DNA from: Kovacikia minuta CCNUW1
GTDB lineage: Bacteria; Cyanobacteriota; Cyanobacteriia; Leptolyngbyales; Leptolyngbyaceae
Length of the DNA stretch: 64,000 bases
Direction: 5' to 3'
NCBI RefSeq assembly: GCF_020091585.1
Contig: NZ_CP083582.1
Location: forward strand, 186,001 to 250,000
Shown: one piece after another, positions 28,117 through 37,610 of the stretch
How positions within the stretch are numbered: the first letter of the stretch is position 1
How the letters are laid out: every line of letters begins with the position of its first letter
Translations under genes and position numbers: made by a program
The notes under the pieces: generated by a model
The model's database searches: none
What the model saw: the letters and a program-made list of their open reading frames with translations, nothing else
What the model was told of the DNA's origin: nothing

Positions 28117-28935
28117 TTATCCTTCCTTTTCAACCAGTTTTACTTTCGTCGCCAATCCTACTGCCTGAAGAAATTGAATCGTCATCCAGGTCAGGTCAAT
28201 TTCCCACCAGCGCATACCGTGGCGGGCAGAGAACTGGTAGGCATGGTGGTTGTTGTGCCAGCCTTCACCATAGGTTAGCAGGGCAACCCACCAGCAGTTG
28301 GTGGAGCGATCGCCTGCATCGTAGGTTCGGTAGCCAAACTTATGGGTCGCGCTATTGACTAACCAGGTGCAATGAAACACCACTACCAACCGCACAAAGA
28401 TGCCCCAAACCACAAACGGCAAGCCGCCGATCAGGTACAAAATGACGGCAAACCCAAGTTGAATCGGCAGGAAGTAATCATCCATGAATTTATAAATCGG
28501 GTCGTCTGCAATATCTTTGGTAAAGCGAGGAACTTCTGTCTCCGCTGGAACTTCACGGAACATCCACCCCATATGACTCCACCAAAAGCCCTTGTTAGAG
28601 TCATGGTGATCAACAGCCTGATCGGAGTAGAAGTGGTGGTGGCGGTGCAAACCCACCCACCAGATTGGCCCCCCCTGCATGGACAGGGTGCCGCAAAAGA
28701 CAAGAAAGTACTCTAACCATTTCGGTGTCTGAAAACTGCGATGGCTGACCAGTCGATGCCAGCCCAATGTGATCCCCAAGCCACCCGTGACCCAATGTAA
28801 AAAGATTGCCAGACCTACTGCTGACCAGCTAAACAGGGAGGGCACAAAAGCAAGCAGCGCGCCTGCATGGAGGATTGCCATAAACACAATCACAGCCCAG
28901 TCGAAATTTAGTTTTTTAGAAGTTGCAACAGTCAT
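28117..28935 (-). CDS. desC: Acyl-lipid delta-9 desaturase (DesC type)
   Basis: 272 residues. It introduces the first double bond into membrane-lipid acyl chains, using ferredoxin as donor, in thylakoid or plasma membrane. The three histidine boxes are intact: HRLVSH (60-65), HRHHH (97-101) and HNNHH near residue 227. Four hydrophobic helices surround them. DesC is often cold-regulated; nothing in the leader shows how. It stands alone and is divergent from the next gene. Confidence 0.93.
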   Translation of the reverse strand: MTVATSKKLNFDWAVIVFMAILHAGALLAFVPSLFSWSAVGLAIFLHWVTGGLGITLGWHRLVSHRSFQTPKWLEYFLVFCGTLSMQGGPIWWVGLHRHHHFYSDQAVDHHDSNKGFWWSHMGWMFREVPAETEVPRFTKDIADDPIYKFMDDYFLPIQLGFAVILYLIGGLPFVVWGIFVRLVVVFHCTWLVNSATHKFGYRTYDAGDRSTNCWWVALLTYGEGWHNNHHAYQFSARHGMRWWEIDLTWMTIQFLQAVGLATKVKLVEKEG

Positions 28936-29097
28936 TCATTCATCTCAATATGGATTATGGTGTATGGTCTGCGCGAAGATAGAACCTCGTTCATTCTAAT
29001 TGAGAGTGAAGGCAGATGTAGCTGCGTGCAGGAATAGTGATTAAGAGTGAGGAACAGAGTCTGCCAGAAGTGGACTCTGACAAAGAACGAGGCACCT

Positions 29098-30327
29098 ATG
29101 AATCGCTTCAACCCATTAGAGGAAGCAGAACAAGCGCTAACCCTGATTTTTTCTGGAATTGACACTCAGGTCAAGGATAATCTAAACCGGGTGCTATCCG
29201 CATTTCGTCGTCATCGCGTTGGAACTCACCATTTTTCTGGGGTTACAGGCTACGGTCACGATGATTTGGGTCGTCAGGTTTTGGATCGGGTCTTTGCTGA
29301 CATCGTGGCAGCAGAGGCAGCAGCTGTGCGCGTCCAATTTGTTTCTGGGACACACGCGATCGCCTGTGCCCTATATGGGGTTTTGCGTCCAGGGGACGAA
29401 CTGCTGGCAGTGGTGGGGCCTCCCTATGACACATTAGAAGAAGTCATCGGTGTCCGGGGAAACAATCAAGGATCGCTGGCAGAATTTGGGATTCGTTACC
29501 GAGAATTGGCACTAACGGAAGCAGGCACGGTAAATTGGGCTGCTTTGGGAACAACCATCAAACCAGAAACACGGATGGTTTTGATCCAGCGTTCCTGTGG
29601 GTACTCCTGGCGACCCAGTTTGACGATCGCCGAAATTGAAAAAATCATTTATCTGGTCAAACAGCAAAACCCAAGCACCATCTGCTTTGTCGATAACTGC
29701 TACGGCGAGTTTGTAGAAAATCGGGAGCCACCCGCAGTTGGGGCAGATTTAATTGCGGGTTCCCTGATCAAAAATCCTGGTGGTACCATTGTCACCGCTG
29801 GTGGCTATGTGGCTGGACGGGCAGACCTGGTTGAAGCAGCGACCTGTCGCCTGACCGCTCCTGGAATTGGTCGTTCTGGCGGTGCCACTTTTGACCAGAA
29901 TCGGTTGCTATTTCAGGGACTATTTCTAGCCCCCCAAATGGTCGGTGAAGCAATGAAAGGGAACCATTTAACAGCCTATGTGTTCGACAAATTGGGCTAC
30001 CCGGTCAATCCGTTGCCCCTTGCTCCCCGACGGGATGTGATTCAGGCAGTCCAGTTGGGTTCCCCTGAAAAGTTAATTGCCTTCTGCCGTGCCATTCAAC
30101 AACATTCCCCGATCGGGTCCTATCTTGATCCGGTGCCCGCTGAAATGCCCGGTTACGATGACCAACTGGTAATGGCAGGGGGAACCTTTATTGATGGCAG
30201 TACCTCTGAGTTTTCAGCGGATGGTCCCCTACGGGAACCCTACGTTGTCTTTTGCCAGGGAGGAACTCATTGGACCCATGTGGCGATCGCTTTGGAGGCT
30301 GCAATGGAAGCGATTGGACCTGGATAA
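29098..30327 (+). CDS. Methionine gamma-lyase family (aluminium-resistance-type) PLP protein
   Basis: 409 residues from the ATG at 29098; GTG at 29047 would add 17. It is a fold-type I PLP enzyme. LGRQVLDRVFADIV, VQFVSGTHAIA and GDELLAVVGPPYDTLEE are family motifs, with the PLP Lys in AGSLIKNPGGTI. Members are annotated as aluminium resistance or methionine gamma-lyase family, but cyanobacterial ones have no proven substrate. It is divergent from desC, and the 160-bp gap should hold both promoters. Confidence 0.9.
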   Translation: MNRFNPLEEAEQALTLIFSGIDTQVKDNLNRVLSAFRRHRVGTHHFSGVTGYGHDDLGRQVLDRVFADIVAAEAAAVRVQFVSGTHAIACALYGVLRPGDELLAVVGPPYDTLEEVIGVRGNNQGSLAEFGIRYRELALTEAGTVNWAALGTTIKPETRMVLIQRSCGYSWRPSLTIAEIEKIIYLVKQQNPSTICFVDNCYGEFVENREPPAVGADLIAGSLIKNPGGTIVTAGGYVAGRADLVEAATCRLTAPGIGRSGGATFDQNRLLFQGLFLAPQMVGEAMKGNHLTAYVFDKLGYPVNPLPLAPRRDVIQAVQLGSPEKLIAFCRAIQQHSPIGSYLDPVPAEMPGYDDQLVMAGGTFIDGSTSEFSADGPLREPYVVFCQGGTHWTHVAIALEAAMEAIGPG

Positions 30328-30434
30328 AACAGTTCTGGGTTTTGCGTTTTAAGTTTTGAATTAAGGTACGGGAAATTGGTCGTCAGGGTGCTGGCTTTTC
30401 CAACTCCCAATCCCTATTTCATGGACCAGGTTGA

Positions 30435-30611
30435 TTAGGCGATCGCAGAAGAGGTAGCCAAGTAAAACATTGATTCTACAAATGCCTGGTTGCAAGAAAA
30501 CAGCGTGTAACCATTCACCCGTTTTAAAGACACCATTCCCTCTTTACACTCAACGACCCGGTAATATTCGCCATTCTTTGCCACCAGGATATCTCCAAGC
30601 TGTATTTTCAT
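30435..30611 (-). CDS. Small conserved-type protein, unknown function
   Basis: 58 residues from the ATG at 30611 (30626 also possible). The product, MKIQLGDILVAKNGEYYRVVE at its start, looks like a small beta-barrel of the SH3/KOW kind, with repeated turns at Gly residues. No known family. It is convergent with the PLP enzyme gene and separated by 107 bp. A real gene is likely from the protein-like composition. Confidence 0.65.
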   Translation of the reverse strand: MKIQLGDILVAKNGEYYRVVECKEGMVSLKRVNGYTLFSCNQAFVESMFYLATSSAIA

Positions 30612-30890
30612 TATTTGGATTATCAAAATAAAGGGTTATGAGTTGTTGAAGAGGGGCCAGTGTTCCAATACCCTATTCAAGTATTACTTAATACAGACAT
30701 ATGTCTATGCTCTTTTTATGAAGAGTTGAACCCTCATCCCAGAATTAAATTGAAGATTTTAGATTACAAATTTTGAAAATCCTTTGAATTGAGGCTTCCA
30801 AAATTGTTTTAGAGTAGAAAAATTTCAAGCCTGATAGGGGAAATGATACGGGGAGGCATGAACCCATCCAGCCTCCCTAACTCCCCACCT

Positions 30891-32189
30891 TTAATACCCT
30901 CGGTCCAGGCGGCGCTGCCACTCCGCATCGATTTGATCCGCCTGTTCTACTTCTTGCTCCATTAAACCTCGCTCAGTGGTATAAGCCAGATCCTCTGTAT
31001 CAATAATGGTTTGTGCCGCAAACTTACGGGCATAATTCAATTTTTGCTCCAGGCGGGACTCTGCCTGATTCAGTTGCACTGCCCGCTCTTGCCGCACTTC
31101 GTTGCGGGCAGCAATTTTTTGATTCCGCCACTGCACCCAGAAGTAACGAATCAACGGGATCAGCAGAAATGCGGCACCATAACCCAGCAGGACCCAATAG
31201 ATTGCCTGCACAAATGCGACTAACCCACCCAGTTGGGCAGCGGCAACCCCACCTGCCAGCAGTTTGCCCAGCGCTAATGCGCCAATCAGGTTGACGCCAC
31301 CTAAGCCGATCGCCAAAATGACCTGCCCGGCACTCGCCTGACTGAACCGCCAGGGAAACTCTTTCAAATAAGCTGAAACGGGTTGGAAGCGCTGCTCAAC
31401 AGTGGTTGTCTGGAGTTCTGGAAAATGGTAAACAATATCCCCTTCTGGACTCACTTCTGGACGCCCATCAAACCGTGTTAAAACGGGCAACATGTATTCC
31501 TCGTACTCCTGAACATATCCTTCTCCGATGCTATCCAGGTAGGGTGCGATTTGCTCTGCGGCGATCGCCCCCTGGTTGTTACGAATCACCGTTCCAATTG
31601 CCTTCCAGCGCCGTTCCTCCAGATCCAGATTGGGGTTGCCATCGCCAAACAGGAAGGAAAAAATTGCCTCCAGAAAATTCATGGAAGGCTTTTCATCTGA
31701 ACTGGAGCGGCGGCGATTGTAGGGGCGATCGTAGTAACTGGGGTAGAAGAACCAAAAGAAGTCGGGGCTGAACCAGAAGTTCGGCATGTAACCCCCATCT
31801 CCCGAATCTTGCCCCTCTCCCCGGCTAGCACTGGCAGCAACCACAATCAGGATAATTGCCAGGTAGATCAAGGCAATGGAAATGACCAGGACAATGCCAA
31901 ACGAAATCCGAATTAAGTAGAAGAGAACACGCCAGATCTTGCCCCACCAGTCTTGAAGCCGGAGCCGCCAATATTTATTCCGCAGCACCGTTCGGAAGTT
32001 TTTGGGGAATAGATAAACGATGTCTCCAGATTCTGCAACCTGAAGATGCCCCCCTGCCTCCGAGGCAAGCGCCAACAAGCCCTGTTGTGCCTGGTTTACA
32101 TCCAATCCTGCCTGAGCTGCGACATCGCCAACGGTCACCCGGTAGCCCAGGTGTTCTACGGTTCGCATAATCGTTGGGTTCGGGATCAT
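30891..32189 (-). CDS. Membrane protein with duplicated winged-helix-like domain
   Basis: 432 residues. The N-terminal ~65 residues look like a small helix-turn-helix or winged fold (YRVTVGDVAAQAGLDVNQAQ, then GDIVYLFP). A membrane helix pair follows (about 95-125). A second copy of the fold, from about residue 205, ends with GDIVYHFP. After that come three more hydrophobic segments and a charged coiled C-terminus. The GDIVYxFP duplication is visible directly. It resembles conserved cyanobacterial and plastid membrane proteins of unknown role. GGAG precedes the ATG. Confidence 0.75.
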   Translation of the reverse strand: MIPNPTIMRTVEHLGYRVTVGDVAAQAGLDVNQAQQGLLALASEAGGHLQVAESGDIVYLFPKNFRTVLRNKYWRLRLQDWWGKIWRVLFYLIRISFGIVLVISIALIYLAIILIVVAASASRGEGQDSGDGGYMPNFWFSPDFFWFFYPSYYDRPYNRRRSSSDEKPSMNFLEAIFSFLFGDGNPNLDLEERRWKAIGTVIRNNQGAIAAEQIAPYLDSIGEGYVQEYEEYMLPVLTRFDGRPEVSPEGDIVYHFPELQTTTVEQRFQPVSAYLKEFPWRFSQASAGQVILAIGLGGVNLIGALALGKLLAGGVAAAQLGGLVAFVQAIYWVLLGYGAAFLLIPLIRYFWVQWRNQKIAARNEVRQERAVQLNQAESRLEQKLNYARKFAAQTIIDTEDLAYTTERGLMEQEVEQADQIDAEWQRRLDRGY

Positions 32190-32681
32190 ACCACTCCAGC
32201 TAAAGACAATCTCTCCTTCCAGTATAGAAGTCCCCTTCCAGGGGATAGAACTCTCCCGGCTAAGTCAGTGGGCGCGACTGGAAAGCCCTGGACAAGTAAT
32301 GCTCCACTACACCATCTTTTTAGCAATTGCCTCATTTCTGCTATTAGAAAAGCTCTAAGGAACCTGAATTGCCCTGTTGCTTTAGGGTAAAAAACCAAGC
32401 AATAACAGTTTCTAGCTATTTTCAAGAATTTTTTGCTGTATACTTTCGCCTTTTGCACTGCGCTCTCCGTTGATAGAGATCCACTTCGCAAAAAAGAACC
32501 CAGACAAAAGCGATCGTAGACCGGAAGACTACGCCCACACAGTGCTGGAATCTTGCTTTCGGGATAAGCAAAATTTCGAGGTCAGCATCAATATAGGTAG
32601 TATAGATAAGCGTTATCACGTAAATTGATTGCATCCAGAATGGGATATAACATGTTGAACATCTGTCCTTTTTCAACCTGA
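32190..32681. other. Intergenic region upstream of pipX
   Basis: 492 bp between divergent genes. TATACT at 32437-32442 and TATAGAT at 32601 are possible -10 boxes. No GTA-N8-TAC NtcA site was found. No gene supported. Confidence 0.35.
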
Positions 32682-32951
32682 ATGAGCAACGAGAATTACT
32701 TAAATCATCCAAATTTTGGATTACTGTTTAGAGTGTGTTTGGTTGATGTGAACCGAGAACTGTTCACCACTCTGTATGCTCAACGCCTGTTTTTCCTAGT
32801 AGCCAATGGACGAGAAGGGCTGGAGTTTGAACCAATTACCCGAACCGACGCCCGCATTTTAGTCGAGAATCGGATGCGGACGCTGCGTCGCTTAGGGCAA
32901 CATCAGGACTACAATCACCTTCAGGTGGTTTACAAACAAACATTTCAATGA
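32682..32951 (+). CDS. pipX: PipX, coactivator of NtcA and partner of PII
   Basis: 89 residues, exact family length. Motifs YLNHPNFGLLFRVC, ELFTTLYAQRLFFLV and RTDARILVENRMR match PipX closely: the N-terminal Tudor-like barrel plus two C-terminal helices. PipX shuttles between PII (GlnB) and the nitrogen regulator NtcA according to 2-oxoglutarate and ADP/ATP. It overlaps pipY by 4 nt (ATGA), the conserved cyanobacterial arrangement. Confidence 0.97.
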   Translation: MSNENYLNHPNFGLLFRVCLVDVNRELFTTLYAQRLFFLVANGREGLEFEPITRTDARILVENRMRTLRRLGQHQDYNHLQVVYKQTFQ

Positions 32952-33637
32952 CGCTGTTTTCTCAACTTGGGGGTACAATCTCTGAGCGCATTTCCCAAAT
33001 TCGTCAGACAGTGCCGGATTCTGTGCGGTTAATTGCGGTCACAAAACAGGTATCGATCGCCGCCATGCGTCAGGCATACGCTGCTGGAATTCGGGATTTT
33101 GGCGAAAGCCGCATCCAGGAAGCGGAAGCCAAGCAAGCGCAACTTCAAGATCTTTTGGATGTAACCTGGCATTTGATTGGTCATTTGCAAAGTAATAAAG
33201 CTCAAAGAGCACTGGAAAAATTTCAATGGATTCATTCGATCGATACTTTAAAGTTGGCACAACGACTCAACCAGTTTGCTGCCCAAGCATCCCATCGACC
33301 TAAAGTTTTGCTGCAAGTTAAACTTTTACCTGATCCCAACAAATATGGATGGGAAGTTTCGGATTTGCTTGAGGATTTATTGGAGCTAAATCGATGTGAG
33401 TCTCTTAGCATTGAGGGGCTAATGACGATTCTTCCTCAAAATCTAAATCCTTCAGAATCTTTAGAAGTTTTTCAACAGACTAAAGAATTAGCAAGTAGAA
33501 TTGAGCAGCTAAATTTTGCCCATATCCGAATGGGACAAATTTCAATGGGAATGTCAGGTGATTACACTTCTGCGGTTCAAGCAGGGGCAACTATGATTCG
33601 GCTGGGACGAATCCTATTTGGCGATCGGGAAGCCTGA
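32948..33637 (+). CDS. pipY: PipY, YggS-family PLP-binding protein
   Basis: 229 residues, one TIM-barrel PLP domain (PLPBP family). Motifs: LIAVTKQVS with the PLP Lys, GIRDFGESRIQEA, WHLIGHLQSNKAQ, IEGLMTI and ISMGMSGDYTSAV. It maintains vitamin B6 and amino-acid balance, without known catalysis. It is translationally coupled to pipX by the ATGA overlap. Confidence 0.96.
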   Translation: MTLFSQLGGTISERISQIRQTVPDSVRLIAVTKQVSIAAMRQAYAAGIRDFGESRIQEAEAKQAQLQDLLDVTWHLIGHLQSNKAQRALEKFQWIHSIDTLKLAQRLNQFAAQASHRPKVLLQVKLLPDPNKYGWEVSDLLEDLLELNRCESLSIEGLMTILPQNLNPSESLEVFQQTKELASRIEQLNFAHIRMGQISMGMSGDYTSAVQAGATMIRLGRILFGDREA

Positions 33638-34100
33638 TGTCGGTTTCAGACCAGACATGTAGGATGTAAGGGTACTACTAAAAGCACACAACAAATCTTG
33701 AGAAATTCTTAAAAGATCGGTTCCAGATCTTTATAGTTCAAAATTTCAAAGCAGTTGTTTCTAATATTTAAGTTTTGAATCTGGCTTAAATGTCTCGTTT
33801 TTGCCTGAAAGCCTTTAATTTTGGTAGTTCCGAAAATATTTAAACGAAAAAACATTAACAACGTGTGCAATTTAGGGATCTGGCTGTATACTGTTCTTTC
33901 AATTCAGTCGAAATCAGCCGGGGTGCCTATCAGTATTCATTTGTAGACGAAGCCGCCGAAAAACAATTTGGCTTTTACGATTCAGTTTCAAAAGGCAATC
34001 CTCGGTTTCGGTAATACAAGCTATATTTAGCTGTGTTTCTGAATTTCCAACCCAACGGCATAGATTTTCAATTAACCCTGATCGTGATGGAGCGTGAACA
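33638..34100. other. Intergenic region upstream of sepF
   Basis: 463 bp, AT-rich. A TGTATACT extended -10-like box at about 33887-33894 could serve sepF with a ~200-nt leader. GATCGG...CCAGATC arms at 33713-33735 form a small dyad. No ORF supported. Confidence 0.35.
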
Positions 34101-34709
34101 GTGAGCAGTATCTTCAATAAATTACGGGATTTTGTCGGATTCAACGAGCCGATGGATTATGAGTACGAATATGACGAAATGGATGGTGAAGACTATCAGA
34201 ATCTTTACCAGCAAGAGCAGCCCCAACCCATGCCCCAACCCCAACAAGAAGATCTGCGGGCACGTCGGGCTAGATTTCGCGATCGGGCTCCTATGGCTGC
34301 TGAACCAAGTATGGGAGGTGCAGGGATGAGTAATGTAATTGGAATGCCCGGTGCGGTGAATGGGATTTCTGAAGTTGTTGTTATGGAACCGCGTTCCTTT
34401 GAGGAAATGCCCCAGGCAATTCAGGCACTCCGGGAGCGGAAGTCCGTTGTTCTCAATCTGACCATTATGGACCCCGACCAAGCTCAGAGAGCCGTAGATT
34501 TTGTGGCTGGTGGAACCTACGCGATCGATGGTCATCAAGAGCGCATTGGTGAGAGTATCTTCCTCTTCACACCGAGCTGTGTTCAGGTCAGTACCCAATC
34601 TCCCAACGGTTACGAAACCGCTCCCCAACCTCAGGTTCAAGTTCGTGCTCCCCGCCAGAGCGCACCTGCCGCCGCTTGGGGAAGTGAGCAAATTCGGATG
34701 GCACAGTAA
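34101..34709 (+). CDS. sepF: Cell division protein SepF
   Basis: 202 residues from a GTG at 34101, with GGAG 8 nt upstream. It anchors and bundles FtsZ at the Z-ring. Layout: amphipathic N-terminal helix ([11 protein letters not shown]), acidic and Pro/Gln-rich linker (about 20-75), then the SepF core ([48 protein letters not shown]). proC follows 90 bp downstream; the pipX-pipY-sepF-proC order is common in cyanobacteria. Confidence 0.96.
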   Translation: MSSIFNKLRDFVGFNEPMDYEYEYDEMDGEDYQNLYQQEQPQPMPQPQQEDLRARRARFRDRAPMAAEPSMGGAGMSNVIGMPGAVNGISEVVVMEPRSFEEMPQAIQALRERKSVVLNLTIMDPDQAQRAVDFVAGGTYAIDGHQERIGESIFLFTPSCVQVSTQSPNGYETAPQPQVQVRAPRQSAPAAAWGSEQIRMAQ

Positions 34710-34799
34710 CCTTTTCAGCTGTCAGCCGTTAGCGGTTAGCTTGTAGTAGTGGTTGACCTGACTTAAGCTGATAGCTGAAAGCTAACCGCTAATTGCTCT

Positions 34800-35606
34800 A
34801 TGACAAAACTTGGTGTGGTGGGTGGCGGGGTAATGGGAGAAGCTCTCTTATCCCGCCTTATTGCTCAGCGGGTTTACCTGCCAGGGGAAGTACTTGTCAG
34901 TGATCCCCAGGTTGAGCGGCGAATCTTTCTGGCGCAGCAGTATGGGGTTCAGGTAACTGAGGACAACCAGGCAGCAGCAACCGCAGCCGTGCTTTTGTTG
35001 GCAATTAAACCTCAGGCATTTGAAACCGTTATGGCTGATTTGGGGGTAGCCTCCCAAACTCAAGATTCTCGATCGCTCATCATTTCCATTCTGGCGGGTA
35101 CGCCTCTCAGCAAGCTACAAGCCGCTTTTCCAGAACACCCAATTGTTCGGGCAATGCCCAATACACCAGCAACCGTGGGAGCAGGAATGACGGTGATTGC
35201 CCCTGGAAGCCATACCCAACCCCAGCATCTGGAGCAGGCACGGCAAATTTTTCAGGCTGTAGGCGAAGTGGTGGAAGTACCAGAGTCTCTAATGGATGCC
35301 GTCACAGGGCTTTCCGGGTCTGGACCAGGGTTTGTTGCGGTTGTGGTAGAAGCATTGAGCGATGGTGGCGTAGCAGCTGGTTTACCGCGGGCGATCGCCA
35401 CTCAACTGGCACTACAAACCGTGAAAGGGACTGCTCAACTGCTGCAAGAATCTGGCATGCACCCTGGTGAGTTAAAAGATCGGGTGACCAGTCCAGGGGG
35501 AACGACCATTGCTGGGATCGCTCAGCTAGAACGGTCGGGTTTACGTACTGCCCTCATCGAAGCGGTTCGTGCTGCCGCCCTCCGATCTCAAGAACTCGGT
35601 CGGTGA
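34800..35606 (+). CDS. proC: Pyrroline-5-carboxylate reductase
   Basis: 268 residues. The last step of proline synthesis, NAD(P)H-dependent. N-terminal Rossmann motif GVVGGGVMGEAL, a LLAIKPQ strand, RAMPNTPATVGAG, and the C-terminal signature TGLSGSGPGFVA and TSPGGTTIAGI. It follows sepF on the same strand. Full length, no anomaly. Confidence 0.96.
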   Translation: MTKLGVVGGGVMGEALLSRLIAQRVYLPGEVLVSDPQVERRIFLAQQYGVQVTEDNQAAATAAVLLLAIKPQAFETVMADLGVASQTQDSRSLIISILAGTPLSKLQAAFPEHPIVRAMPNTPATVGAGMTVIAPGSHTQPQHLEQARQIFQAVGEVVEVPESLMDAVTGLSGSGPGFVAVVVEALSDGGVAAGLPRAIATQLALQTVKGTAQLLQESGMHPGELKDRVTSPGGTTIAGIAQLERSGLRTALIEAVRAAALRSQELGR

Positions 35607-35751
35607 GAAGCGTGGGAAGGTTGGTAAAATCAATAAAGGAATGATCGAAGTGAATCAACCGAAAGAATTACTCTGCGCGGAGGATGCAGCTTTCTATCTG
35701 GTGTTTTAGAGTGTAGACATCATTCCAGTTCACTCAAAAAGGAAGGATTTT

Positions 35752-35850
35752 ATGTTAGGTGTTAGTCTATTTTTCGCAAGCTATGCGCTCATTTGCACCC
35801 TTTTCGTTTCCCTGATTGGTCGTAAAGACGAGAATCATGCCCGCCAATAA
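35752..35850 (+). CDS. 32-residue single-span membrane microprotein
   Basis: ATG at 35752, TAA at 35848-35850. A strong AAGGAAGG site lies 5 nt upstream. One hydrophobic span (residues 2-22, Ala/Leu/Phe rich) is followed by a charged tail (GRKDENHARQ). It does not match known b6f, photosystem or NDH small subunits as remembered. The Shine-Dalgarno and membrane profile support a real gene below usual length cut-offs. It lies alone between proC and the convergent plsC. Confidence 0.55.
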   Translation: MLGVSLFFASYALICTLFVSLIGRKDENHARQ

Positions 35851-35948
35851 GTGGGTTTAAGTTTGGATTTTGAAGTTTTCCACATACCCTACAAAAAAGG
35901 GAGATATCGGTTTTTACAGGATTCAACCATCGGCACCCTGAAAAAGCG

Positions 35949-36776
35949 CTACAAAGGGGTTTCGTTCTCAGCCAACTTCCTTAAAGAATCCTGCAAGTCC
36001 GCAGTTAATCGTTGGGCGTTTCGCTTTGGCGAGCGATCGCAATAGTCTACAACCTGGAGCGGAGAACCAATCCGAATTTTGACCTGACACCTCCAAGGCA
36101 CCAGGGGATGGCTGTACTGTAAATGAATGGGGACTACCTTGACTCCGAGAGTTGCCCGGCGGCTTGTTTCTGCCTGAATTGCAAGACGGGCTAATCCAGG
36201 CTTAAGGGGGTGCAGTTCTTGTTCGCGAAAGATGTCACCTTCAGGAAAAATGACCAGGGTTTCACCTGCTTGCAGCAAATCAACCCCGTGCCGCAAGCTT
36301 GCAATTGCAGGACGATGGGTATTGATGGGAAACCCACCCATGCGCCGGATAAACCAGCCCTGGCAGCCCACCATCTCATCAGCAGTCACCATAAAGCGGA
36401 GGTGCCGCCCCGTCACATCGTGCCCAGCGGCATAGGGAATCATAAAAGCATCCCAGCGCGATCGATGGGTTGGTGCAAAGATTACAGGCCCAGTAGCGGG
36501 TAGGAATTCCCGACCCTCAATCTCAATCCGTTGAAAGTAAAACGGCATGAGAAAGTAGCGGCCGATCGGATATGCCAGGGAAATAAGCCACGGTGAAAGG
36601 CGAGAAGGTGCAGGTGAAGCCGCAAAATGAACGACTTTCTGCGGGGACGGAATGGTTCCATGGGAAACAAACTTTCCCCAGGAAATTCGCTTGAGCGTGC
36701 GTGGATTGATCTGGATAGCCGAGTCGGAGGGTCGATGAAGTGTAGATTCAACAGGGTTTATATTCAGCGGACTCAT
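35949..36776 (-). CDS. 1-acyl-sn-glycerol-3-phosphate acyltransferase (PlsC-like)
   Basis: 275 residues. HX4D catalytic motif HRSRWD (104-109), the GGFPIN region, and the FPEGDIF phosphate-binding motif are present. It transfers an acyl chain to lysophosphatidate at the membrane. Two hydrophobic stretches lie before the HX4D box. The N-terminal ~55 residues are a variable extension. Cyanobacteria have several such enzymes with different acyl preference, so the exact paralogue is open. Confidence 0.9.
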   Translation of the reverse strand: MSPLNINPVESTLHRPSDSAIQINPRTLKRISWGKFVSHGTIPSPQKVVHFAASPAPSRLSPWLISLAYPIGRYFLMPFYFQRIEIEGREFLPATGPVIFAPTHRSRWDAFMIPYAAGHDVTGRHLRFMVTADEMVGCQGWFIRRMGGFPINTHRPAIASLRHGVDLLQAGETLVIFPEGDIFREQELHPLKPGLARLAIQAETSRRATLGVKVVPIHLQYSHPLVPWRCQVKIRIGSPLQVVDYCDRSPKRNAQRLTADLQDSLRKLAENETPL

Positions 36777-36894
36777 GACAAAAGCGGAGACTGGTAAGAT
36801 GCGGGAAACATAGCTATCTCTACCGTAAATATTGTTTGATGCGAAGTCTTCTTTTGAATGGACAGTTTAGTTTGTGGCATGTAAGCAGTAGCGG

Positions 36895-37437
36895 TCAGAG
36901 AAAACGCCGCTGGGTAAACCAGGCTTGCAACTGTTGCCGACAGGAAGATTCTAGAATACCACCAATCACCGAGAGGCGATGGTTAGAACTGGCGCTATCA
37001 GGCAAGTTTATGACCGTTCGTACAGAACCCGCCTTAGGGTCATCTGCACCATAAACCAGCAACCCTAACCGCGCCAGCACCAGCGCGCCAGCACACATGG
37101 GGCAGGGTTCCAGGGTGACGTAAAGGGTACAACAGTTCAGATGCCAGTTCCGCAGTACCCTGCCTGCCTGCCGCAATGCCAAAATTTCGGCGTGGGCCGT
37201 CGGGTCATGATCTCGCTCCCTGCGGTTCTCTGCCTCAGCGATCGCCGCTCCCTCCGGTCCCACCACAATTGCCCCCACCGGAACCTCTCCAGCCTCTCCA
37301 GCAGTTTGAGCCAGGGCGATCGCCCGTTCCATCCAGCCTTTGTGAACCAGATATTCAGGATTTTCAGTAGGGGGGAAAAGGTTCAAGGCGTCAGGGGTCA
37401 GTAAAGGATAAAGGATAAAAAGTTTGAAGCCTGTCAT
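36895..37437 (-). CDS. tadA: tRNA-specific adenosine deaminase
   Basis: Up to 180 residues. Zinc-site HAE (82-84), TLEPCPMCAGA (Cys112, Cys115) and proton-shuttle Glu84 identify TadA, which converts wobble A34 to inosine in tRNA-Arg. The first ~20 residues are encoded by a TTTATCC repeat and are unlike TadA; the true start is probably nearer NPEYLVHKGW (about residue 26), possibly a TTG near 37386. Function of the core is secure, the N-terminus is not. Confidence 0.92.
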   Translation of the reverse strand: MTGFKLFILYPLLTPDALNLFPPTENPEYLVHKGWMERAIALAQTAGEAGEVPVGAIVVGPEGAAIAEAENRRERDHDPTAHAEILALRQAGRVLRNWHLNCCTLYVTLEPCPMCAGALVLARLGLLVYGADDPKAGSVRTVINLPDSASSNHRLSVIGGILESSCRQQLQAWFTQRRFL

Positions 37438-37610
37438 TGGTCATTGGTCATTGGTAACGAGTGGCTGCTGACTGACACCTACCACCTACCACCTACCACC
37501 TATCACCCACTCCCTTCTACCTCTTCCCCTCACCTCCCCATCTCCCTTACCTTCCTCATCTCATTAATCCCGTCTCCTCTCACTCCCCACTCCCTACTCC
37601 CTCTCCGGCA
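37430..37610. repeat. STRR-rich spacer (CATTGGT, CACCTAC and CTCCC units)
   Basis: CATTGGT x3, CACCTAC/CCACCTA x4-5, then C-rich runs and CCCACTCC-type units. The array extends into the 5' end of tadA and the 3' end of the glutaredoxin gene. Confidence 0.8.

Noticed and set aside
32190-32681. NtcA binding site upstream of pipX
   Set aside because: No GTA-N8-TAC match found by eye.
34087-34104. Five-codon upstream ORF overlapping the sepF GTG start
   Set aside because: Likely chance; the GGAG inside it serves as the sepF ribosome site.
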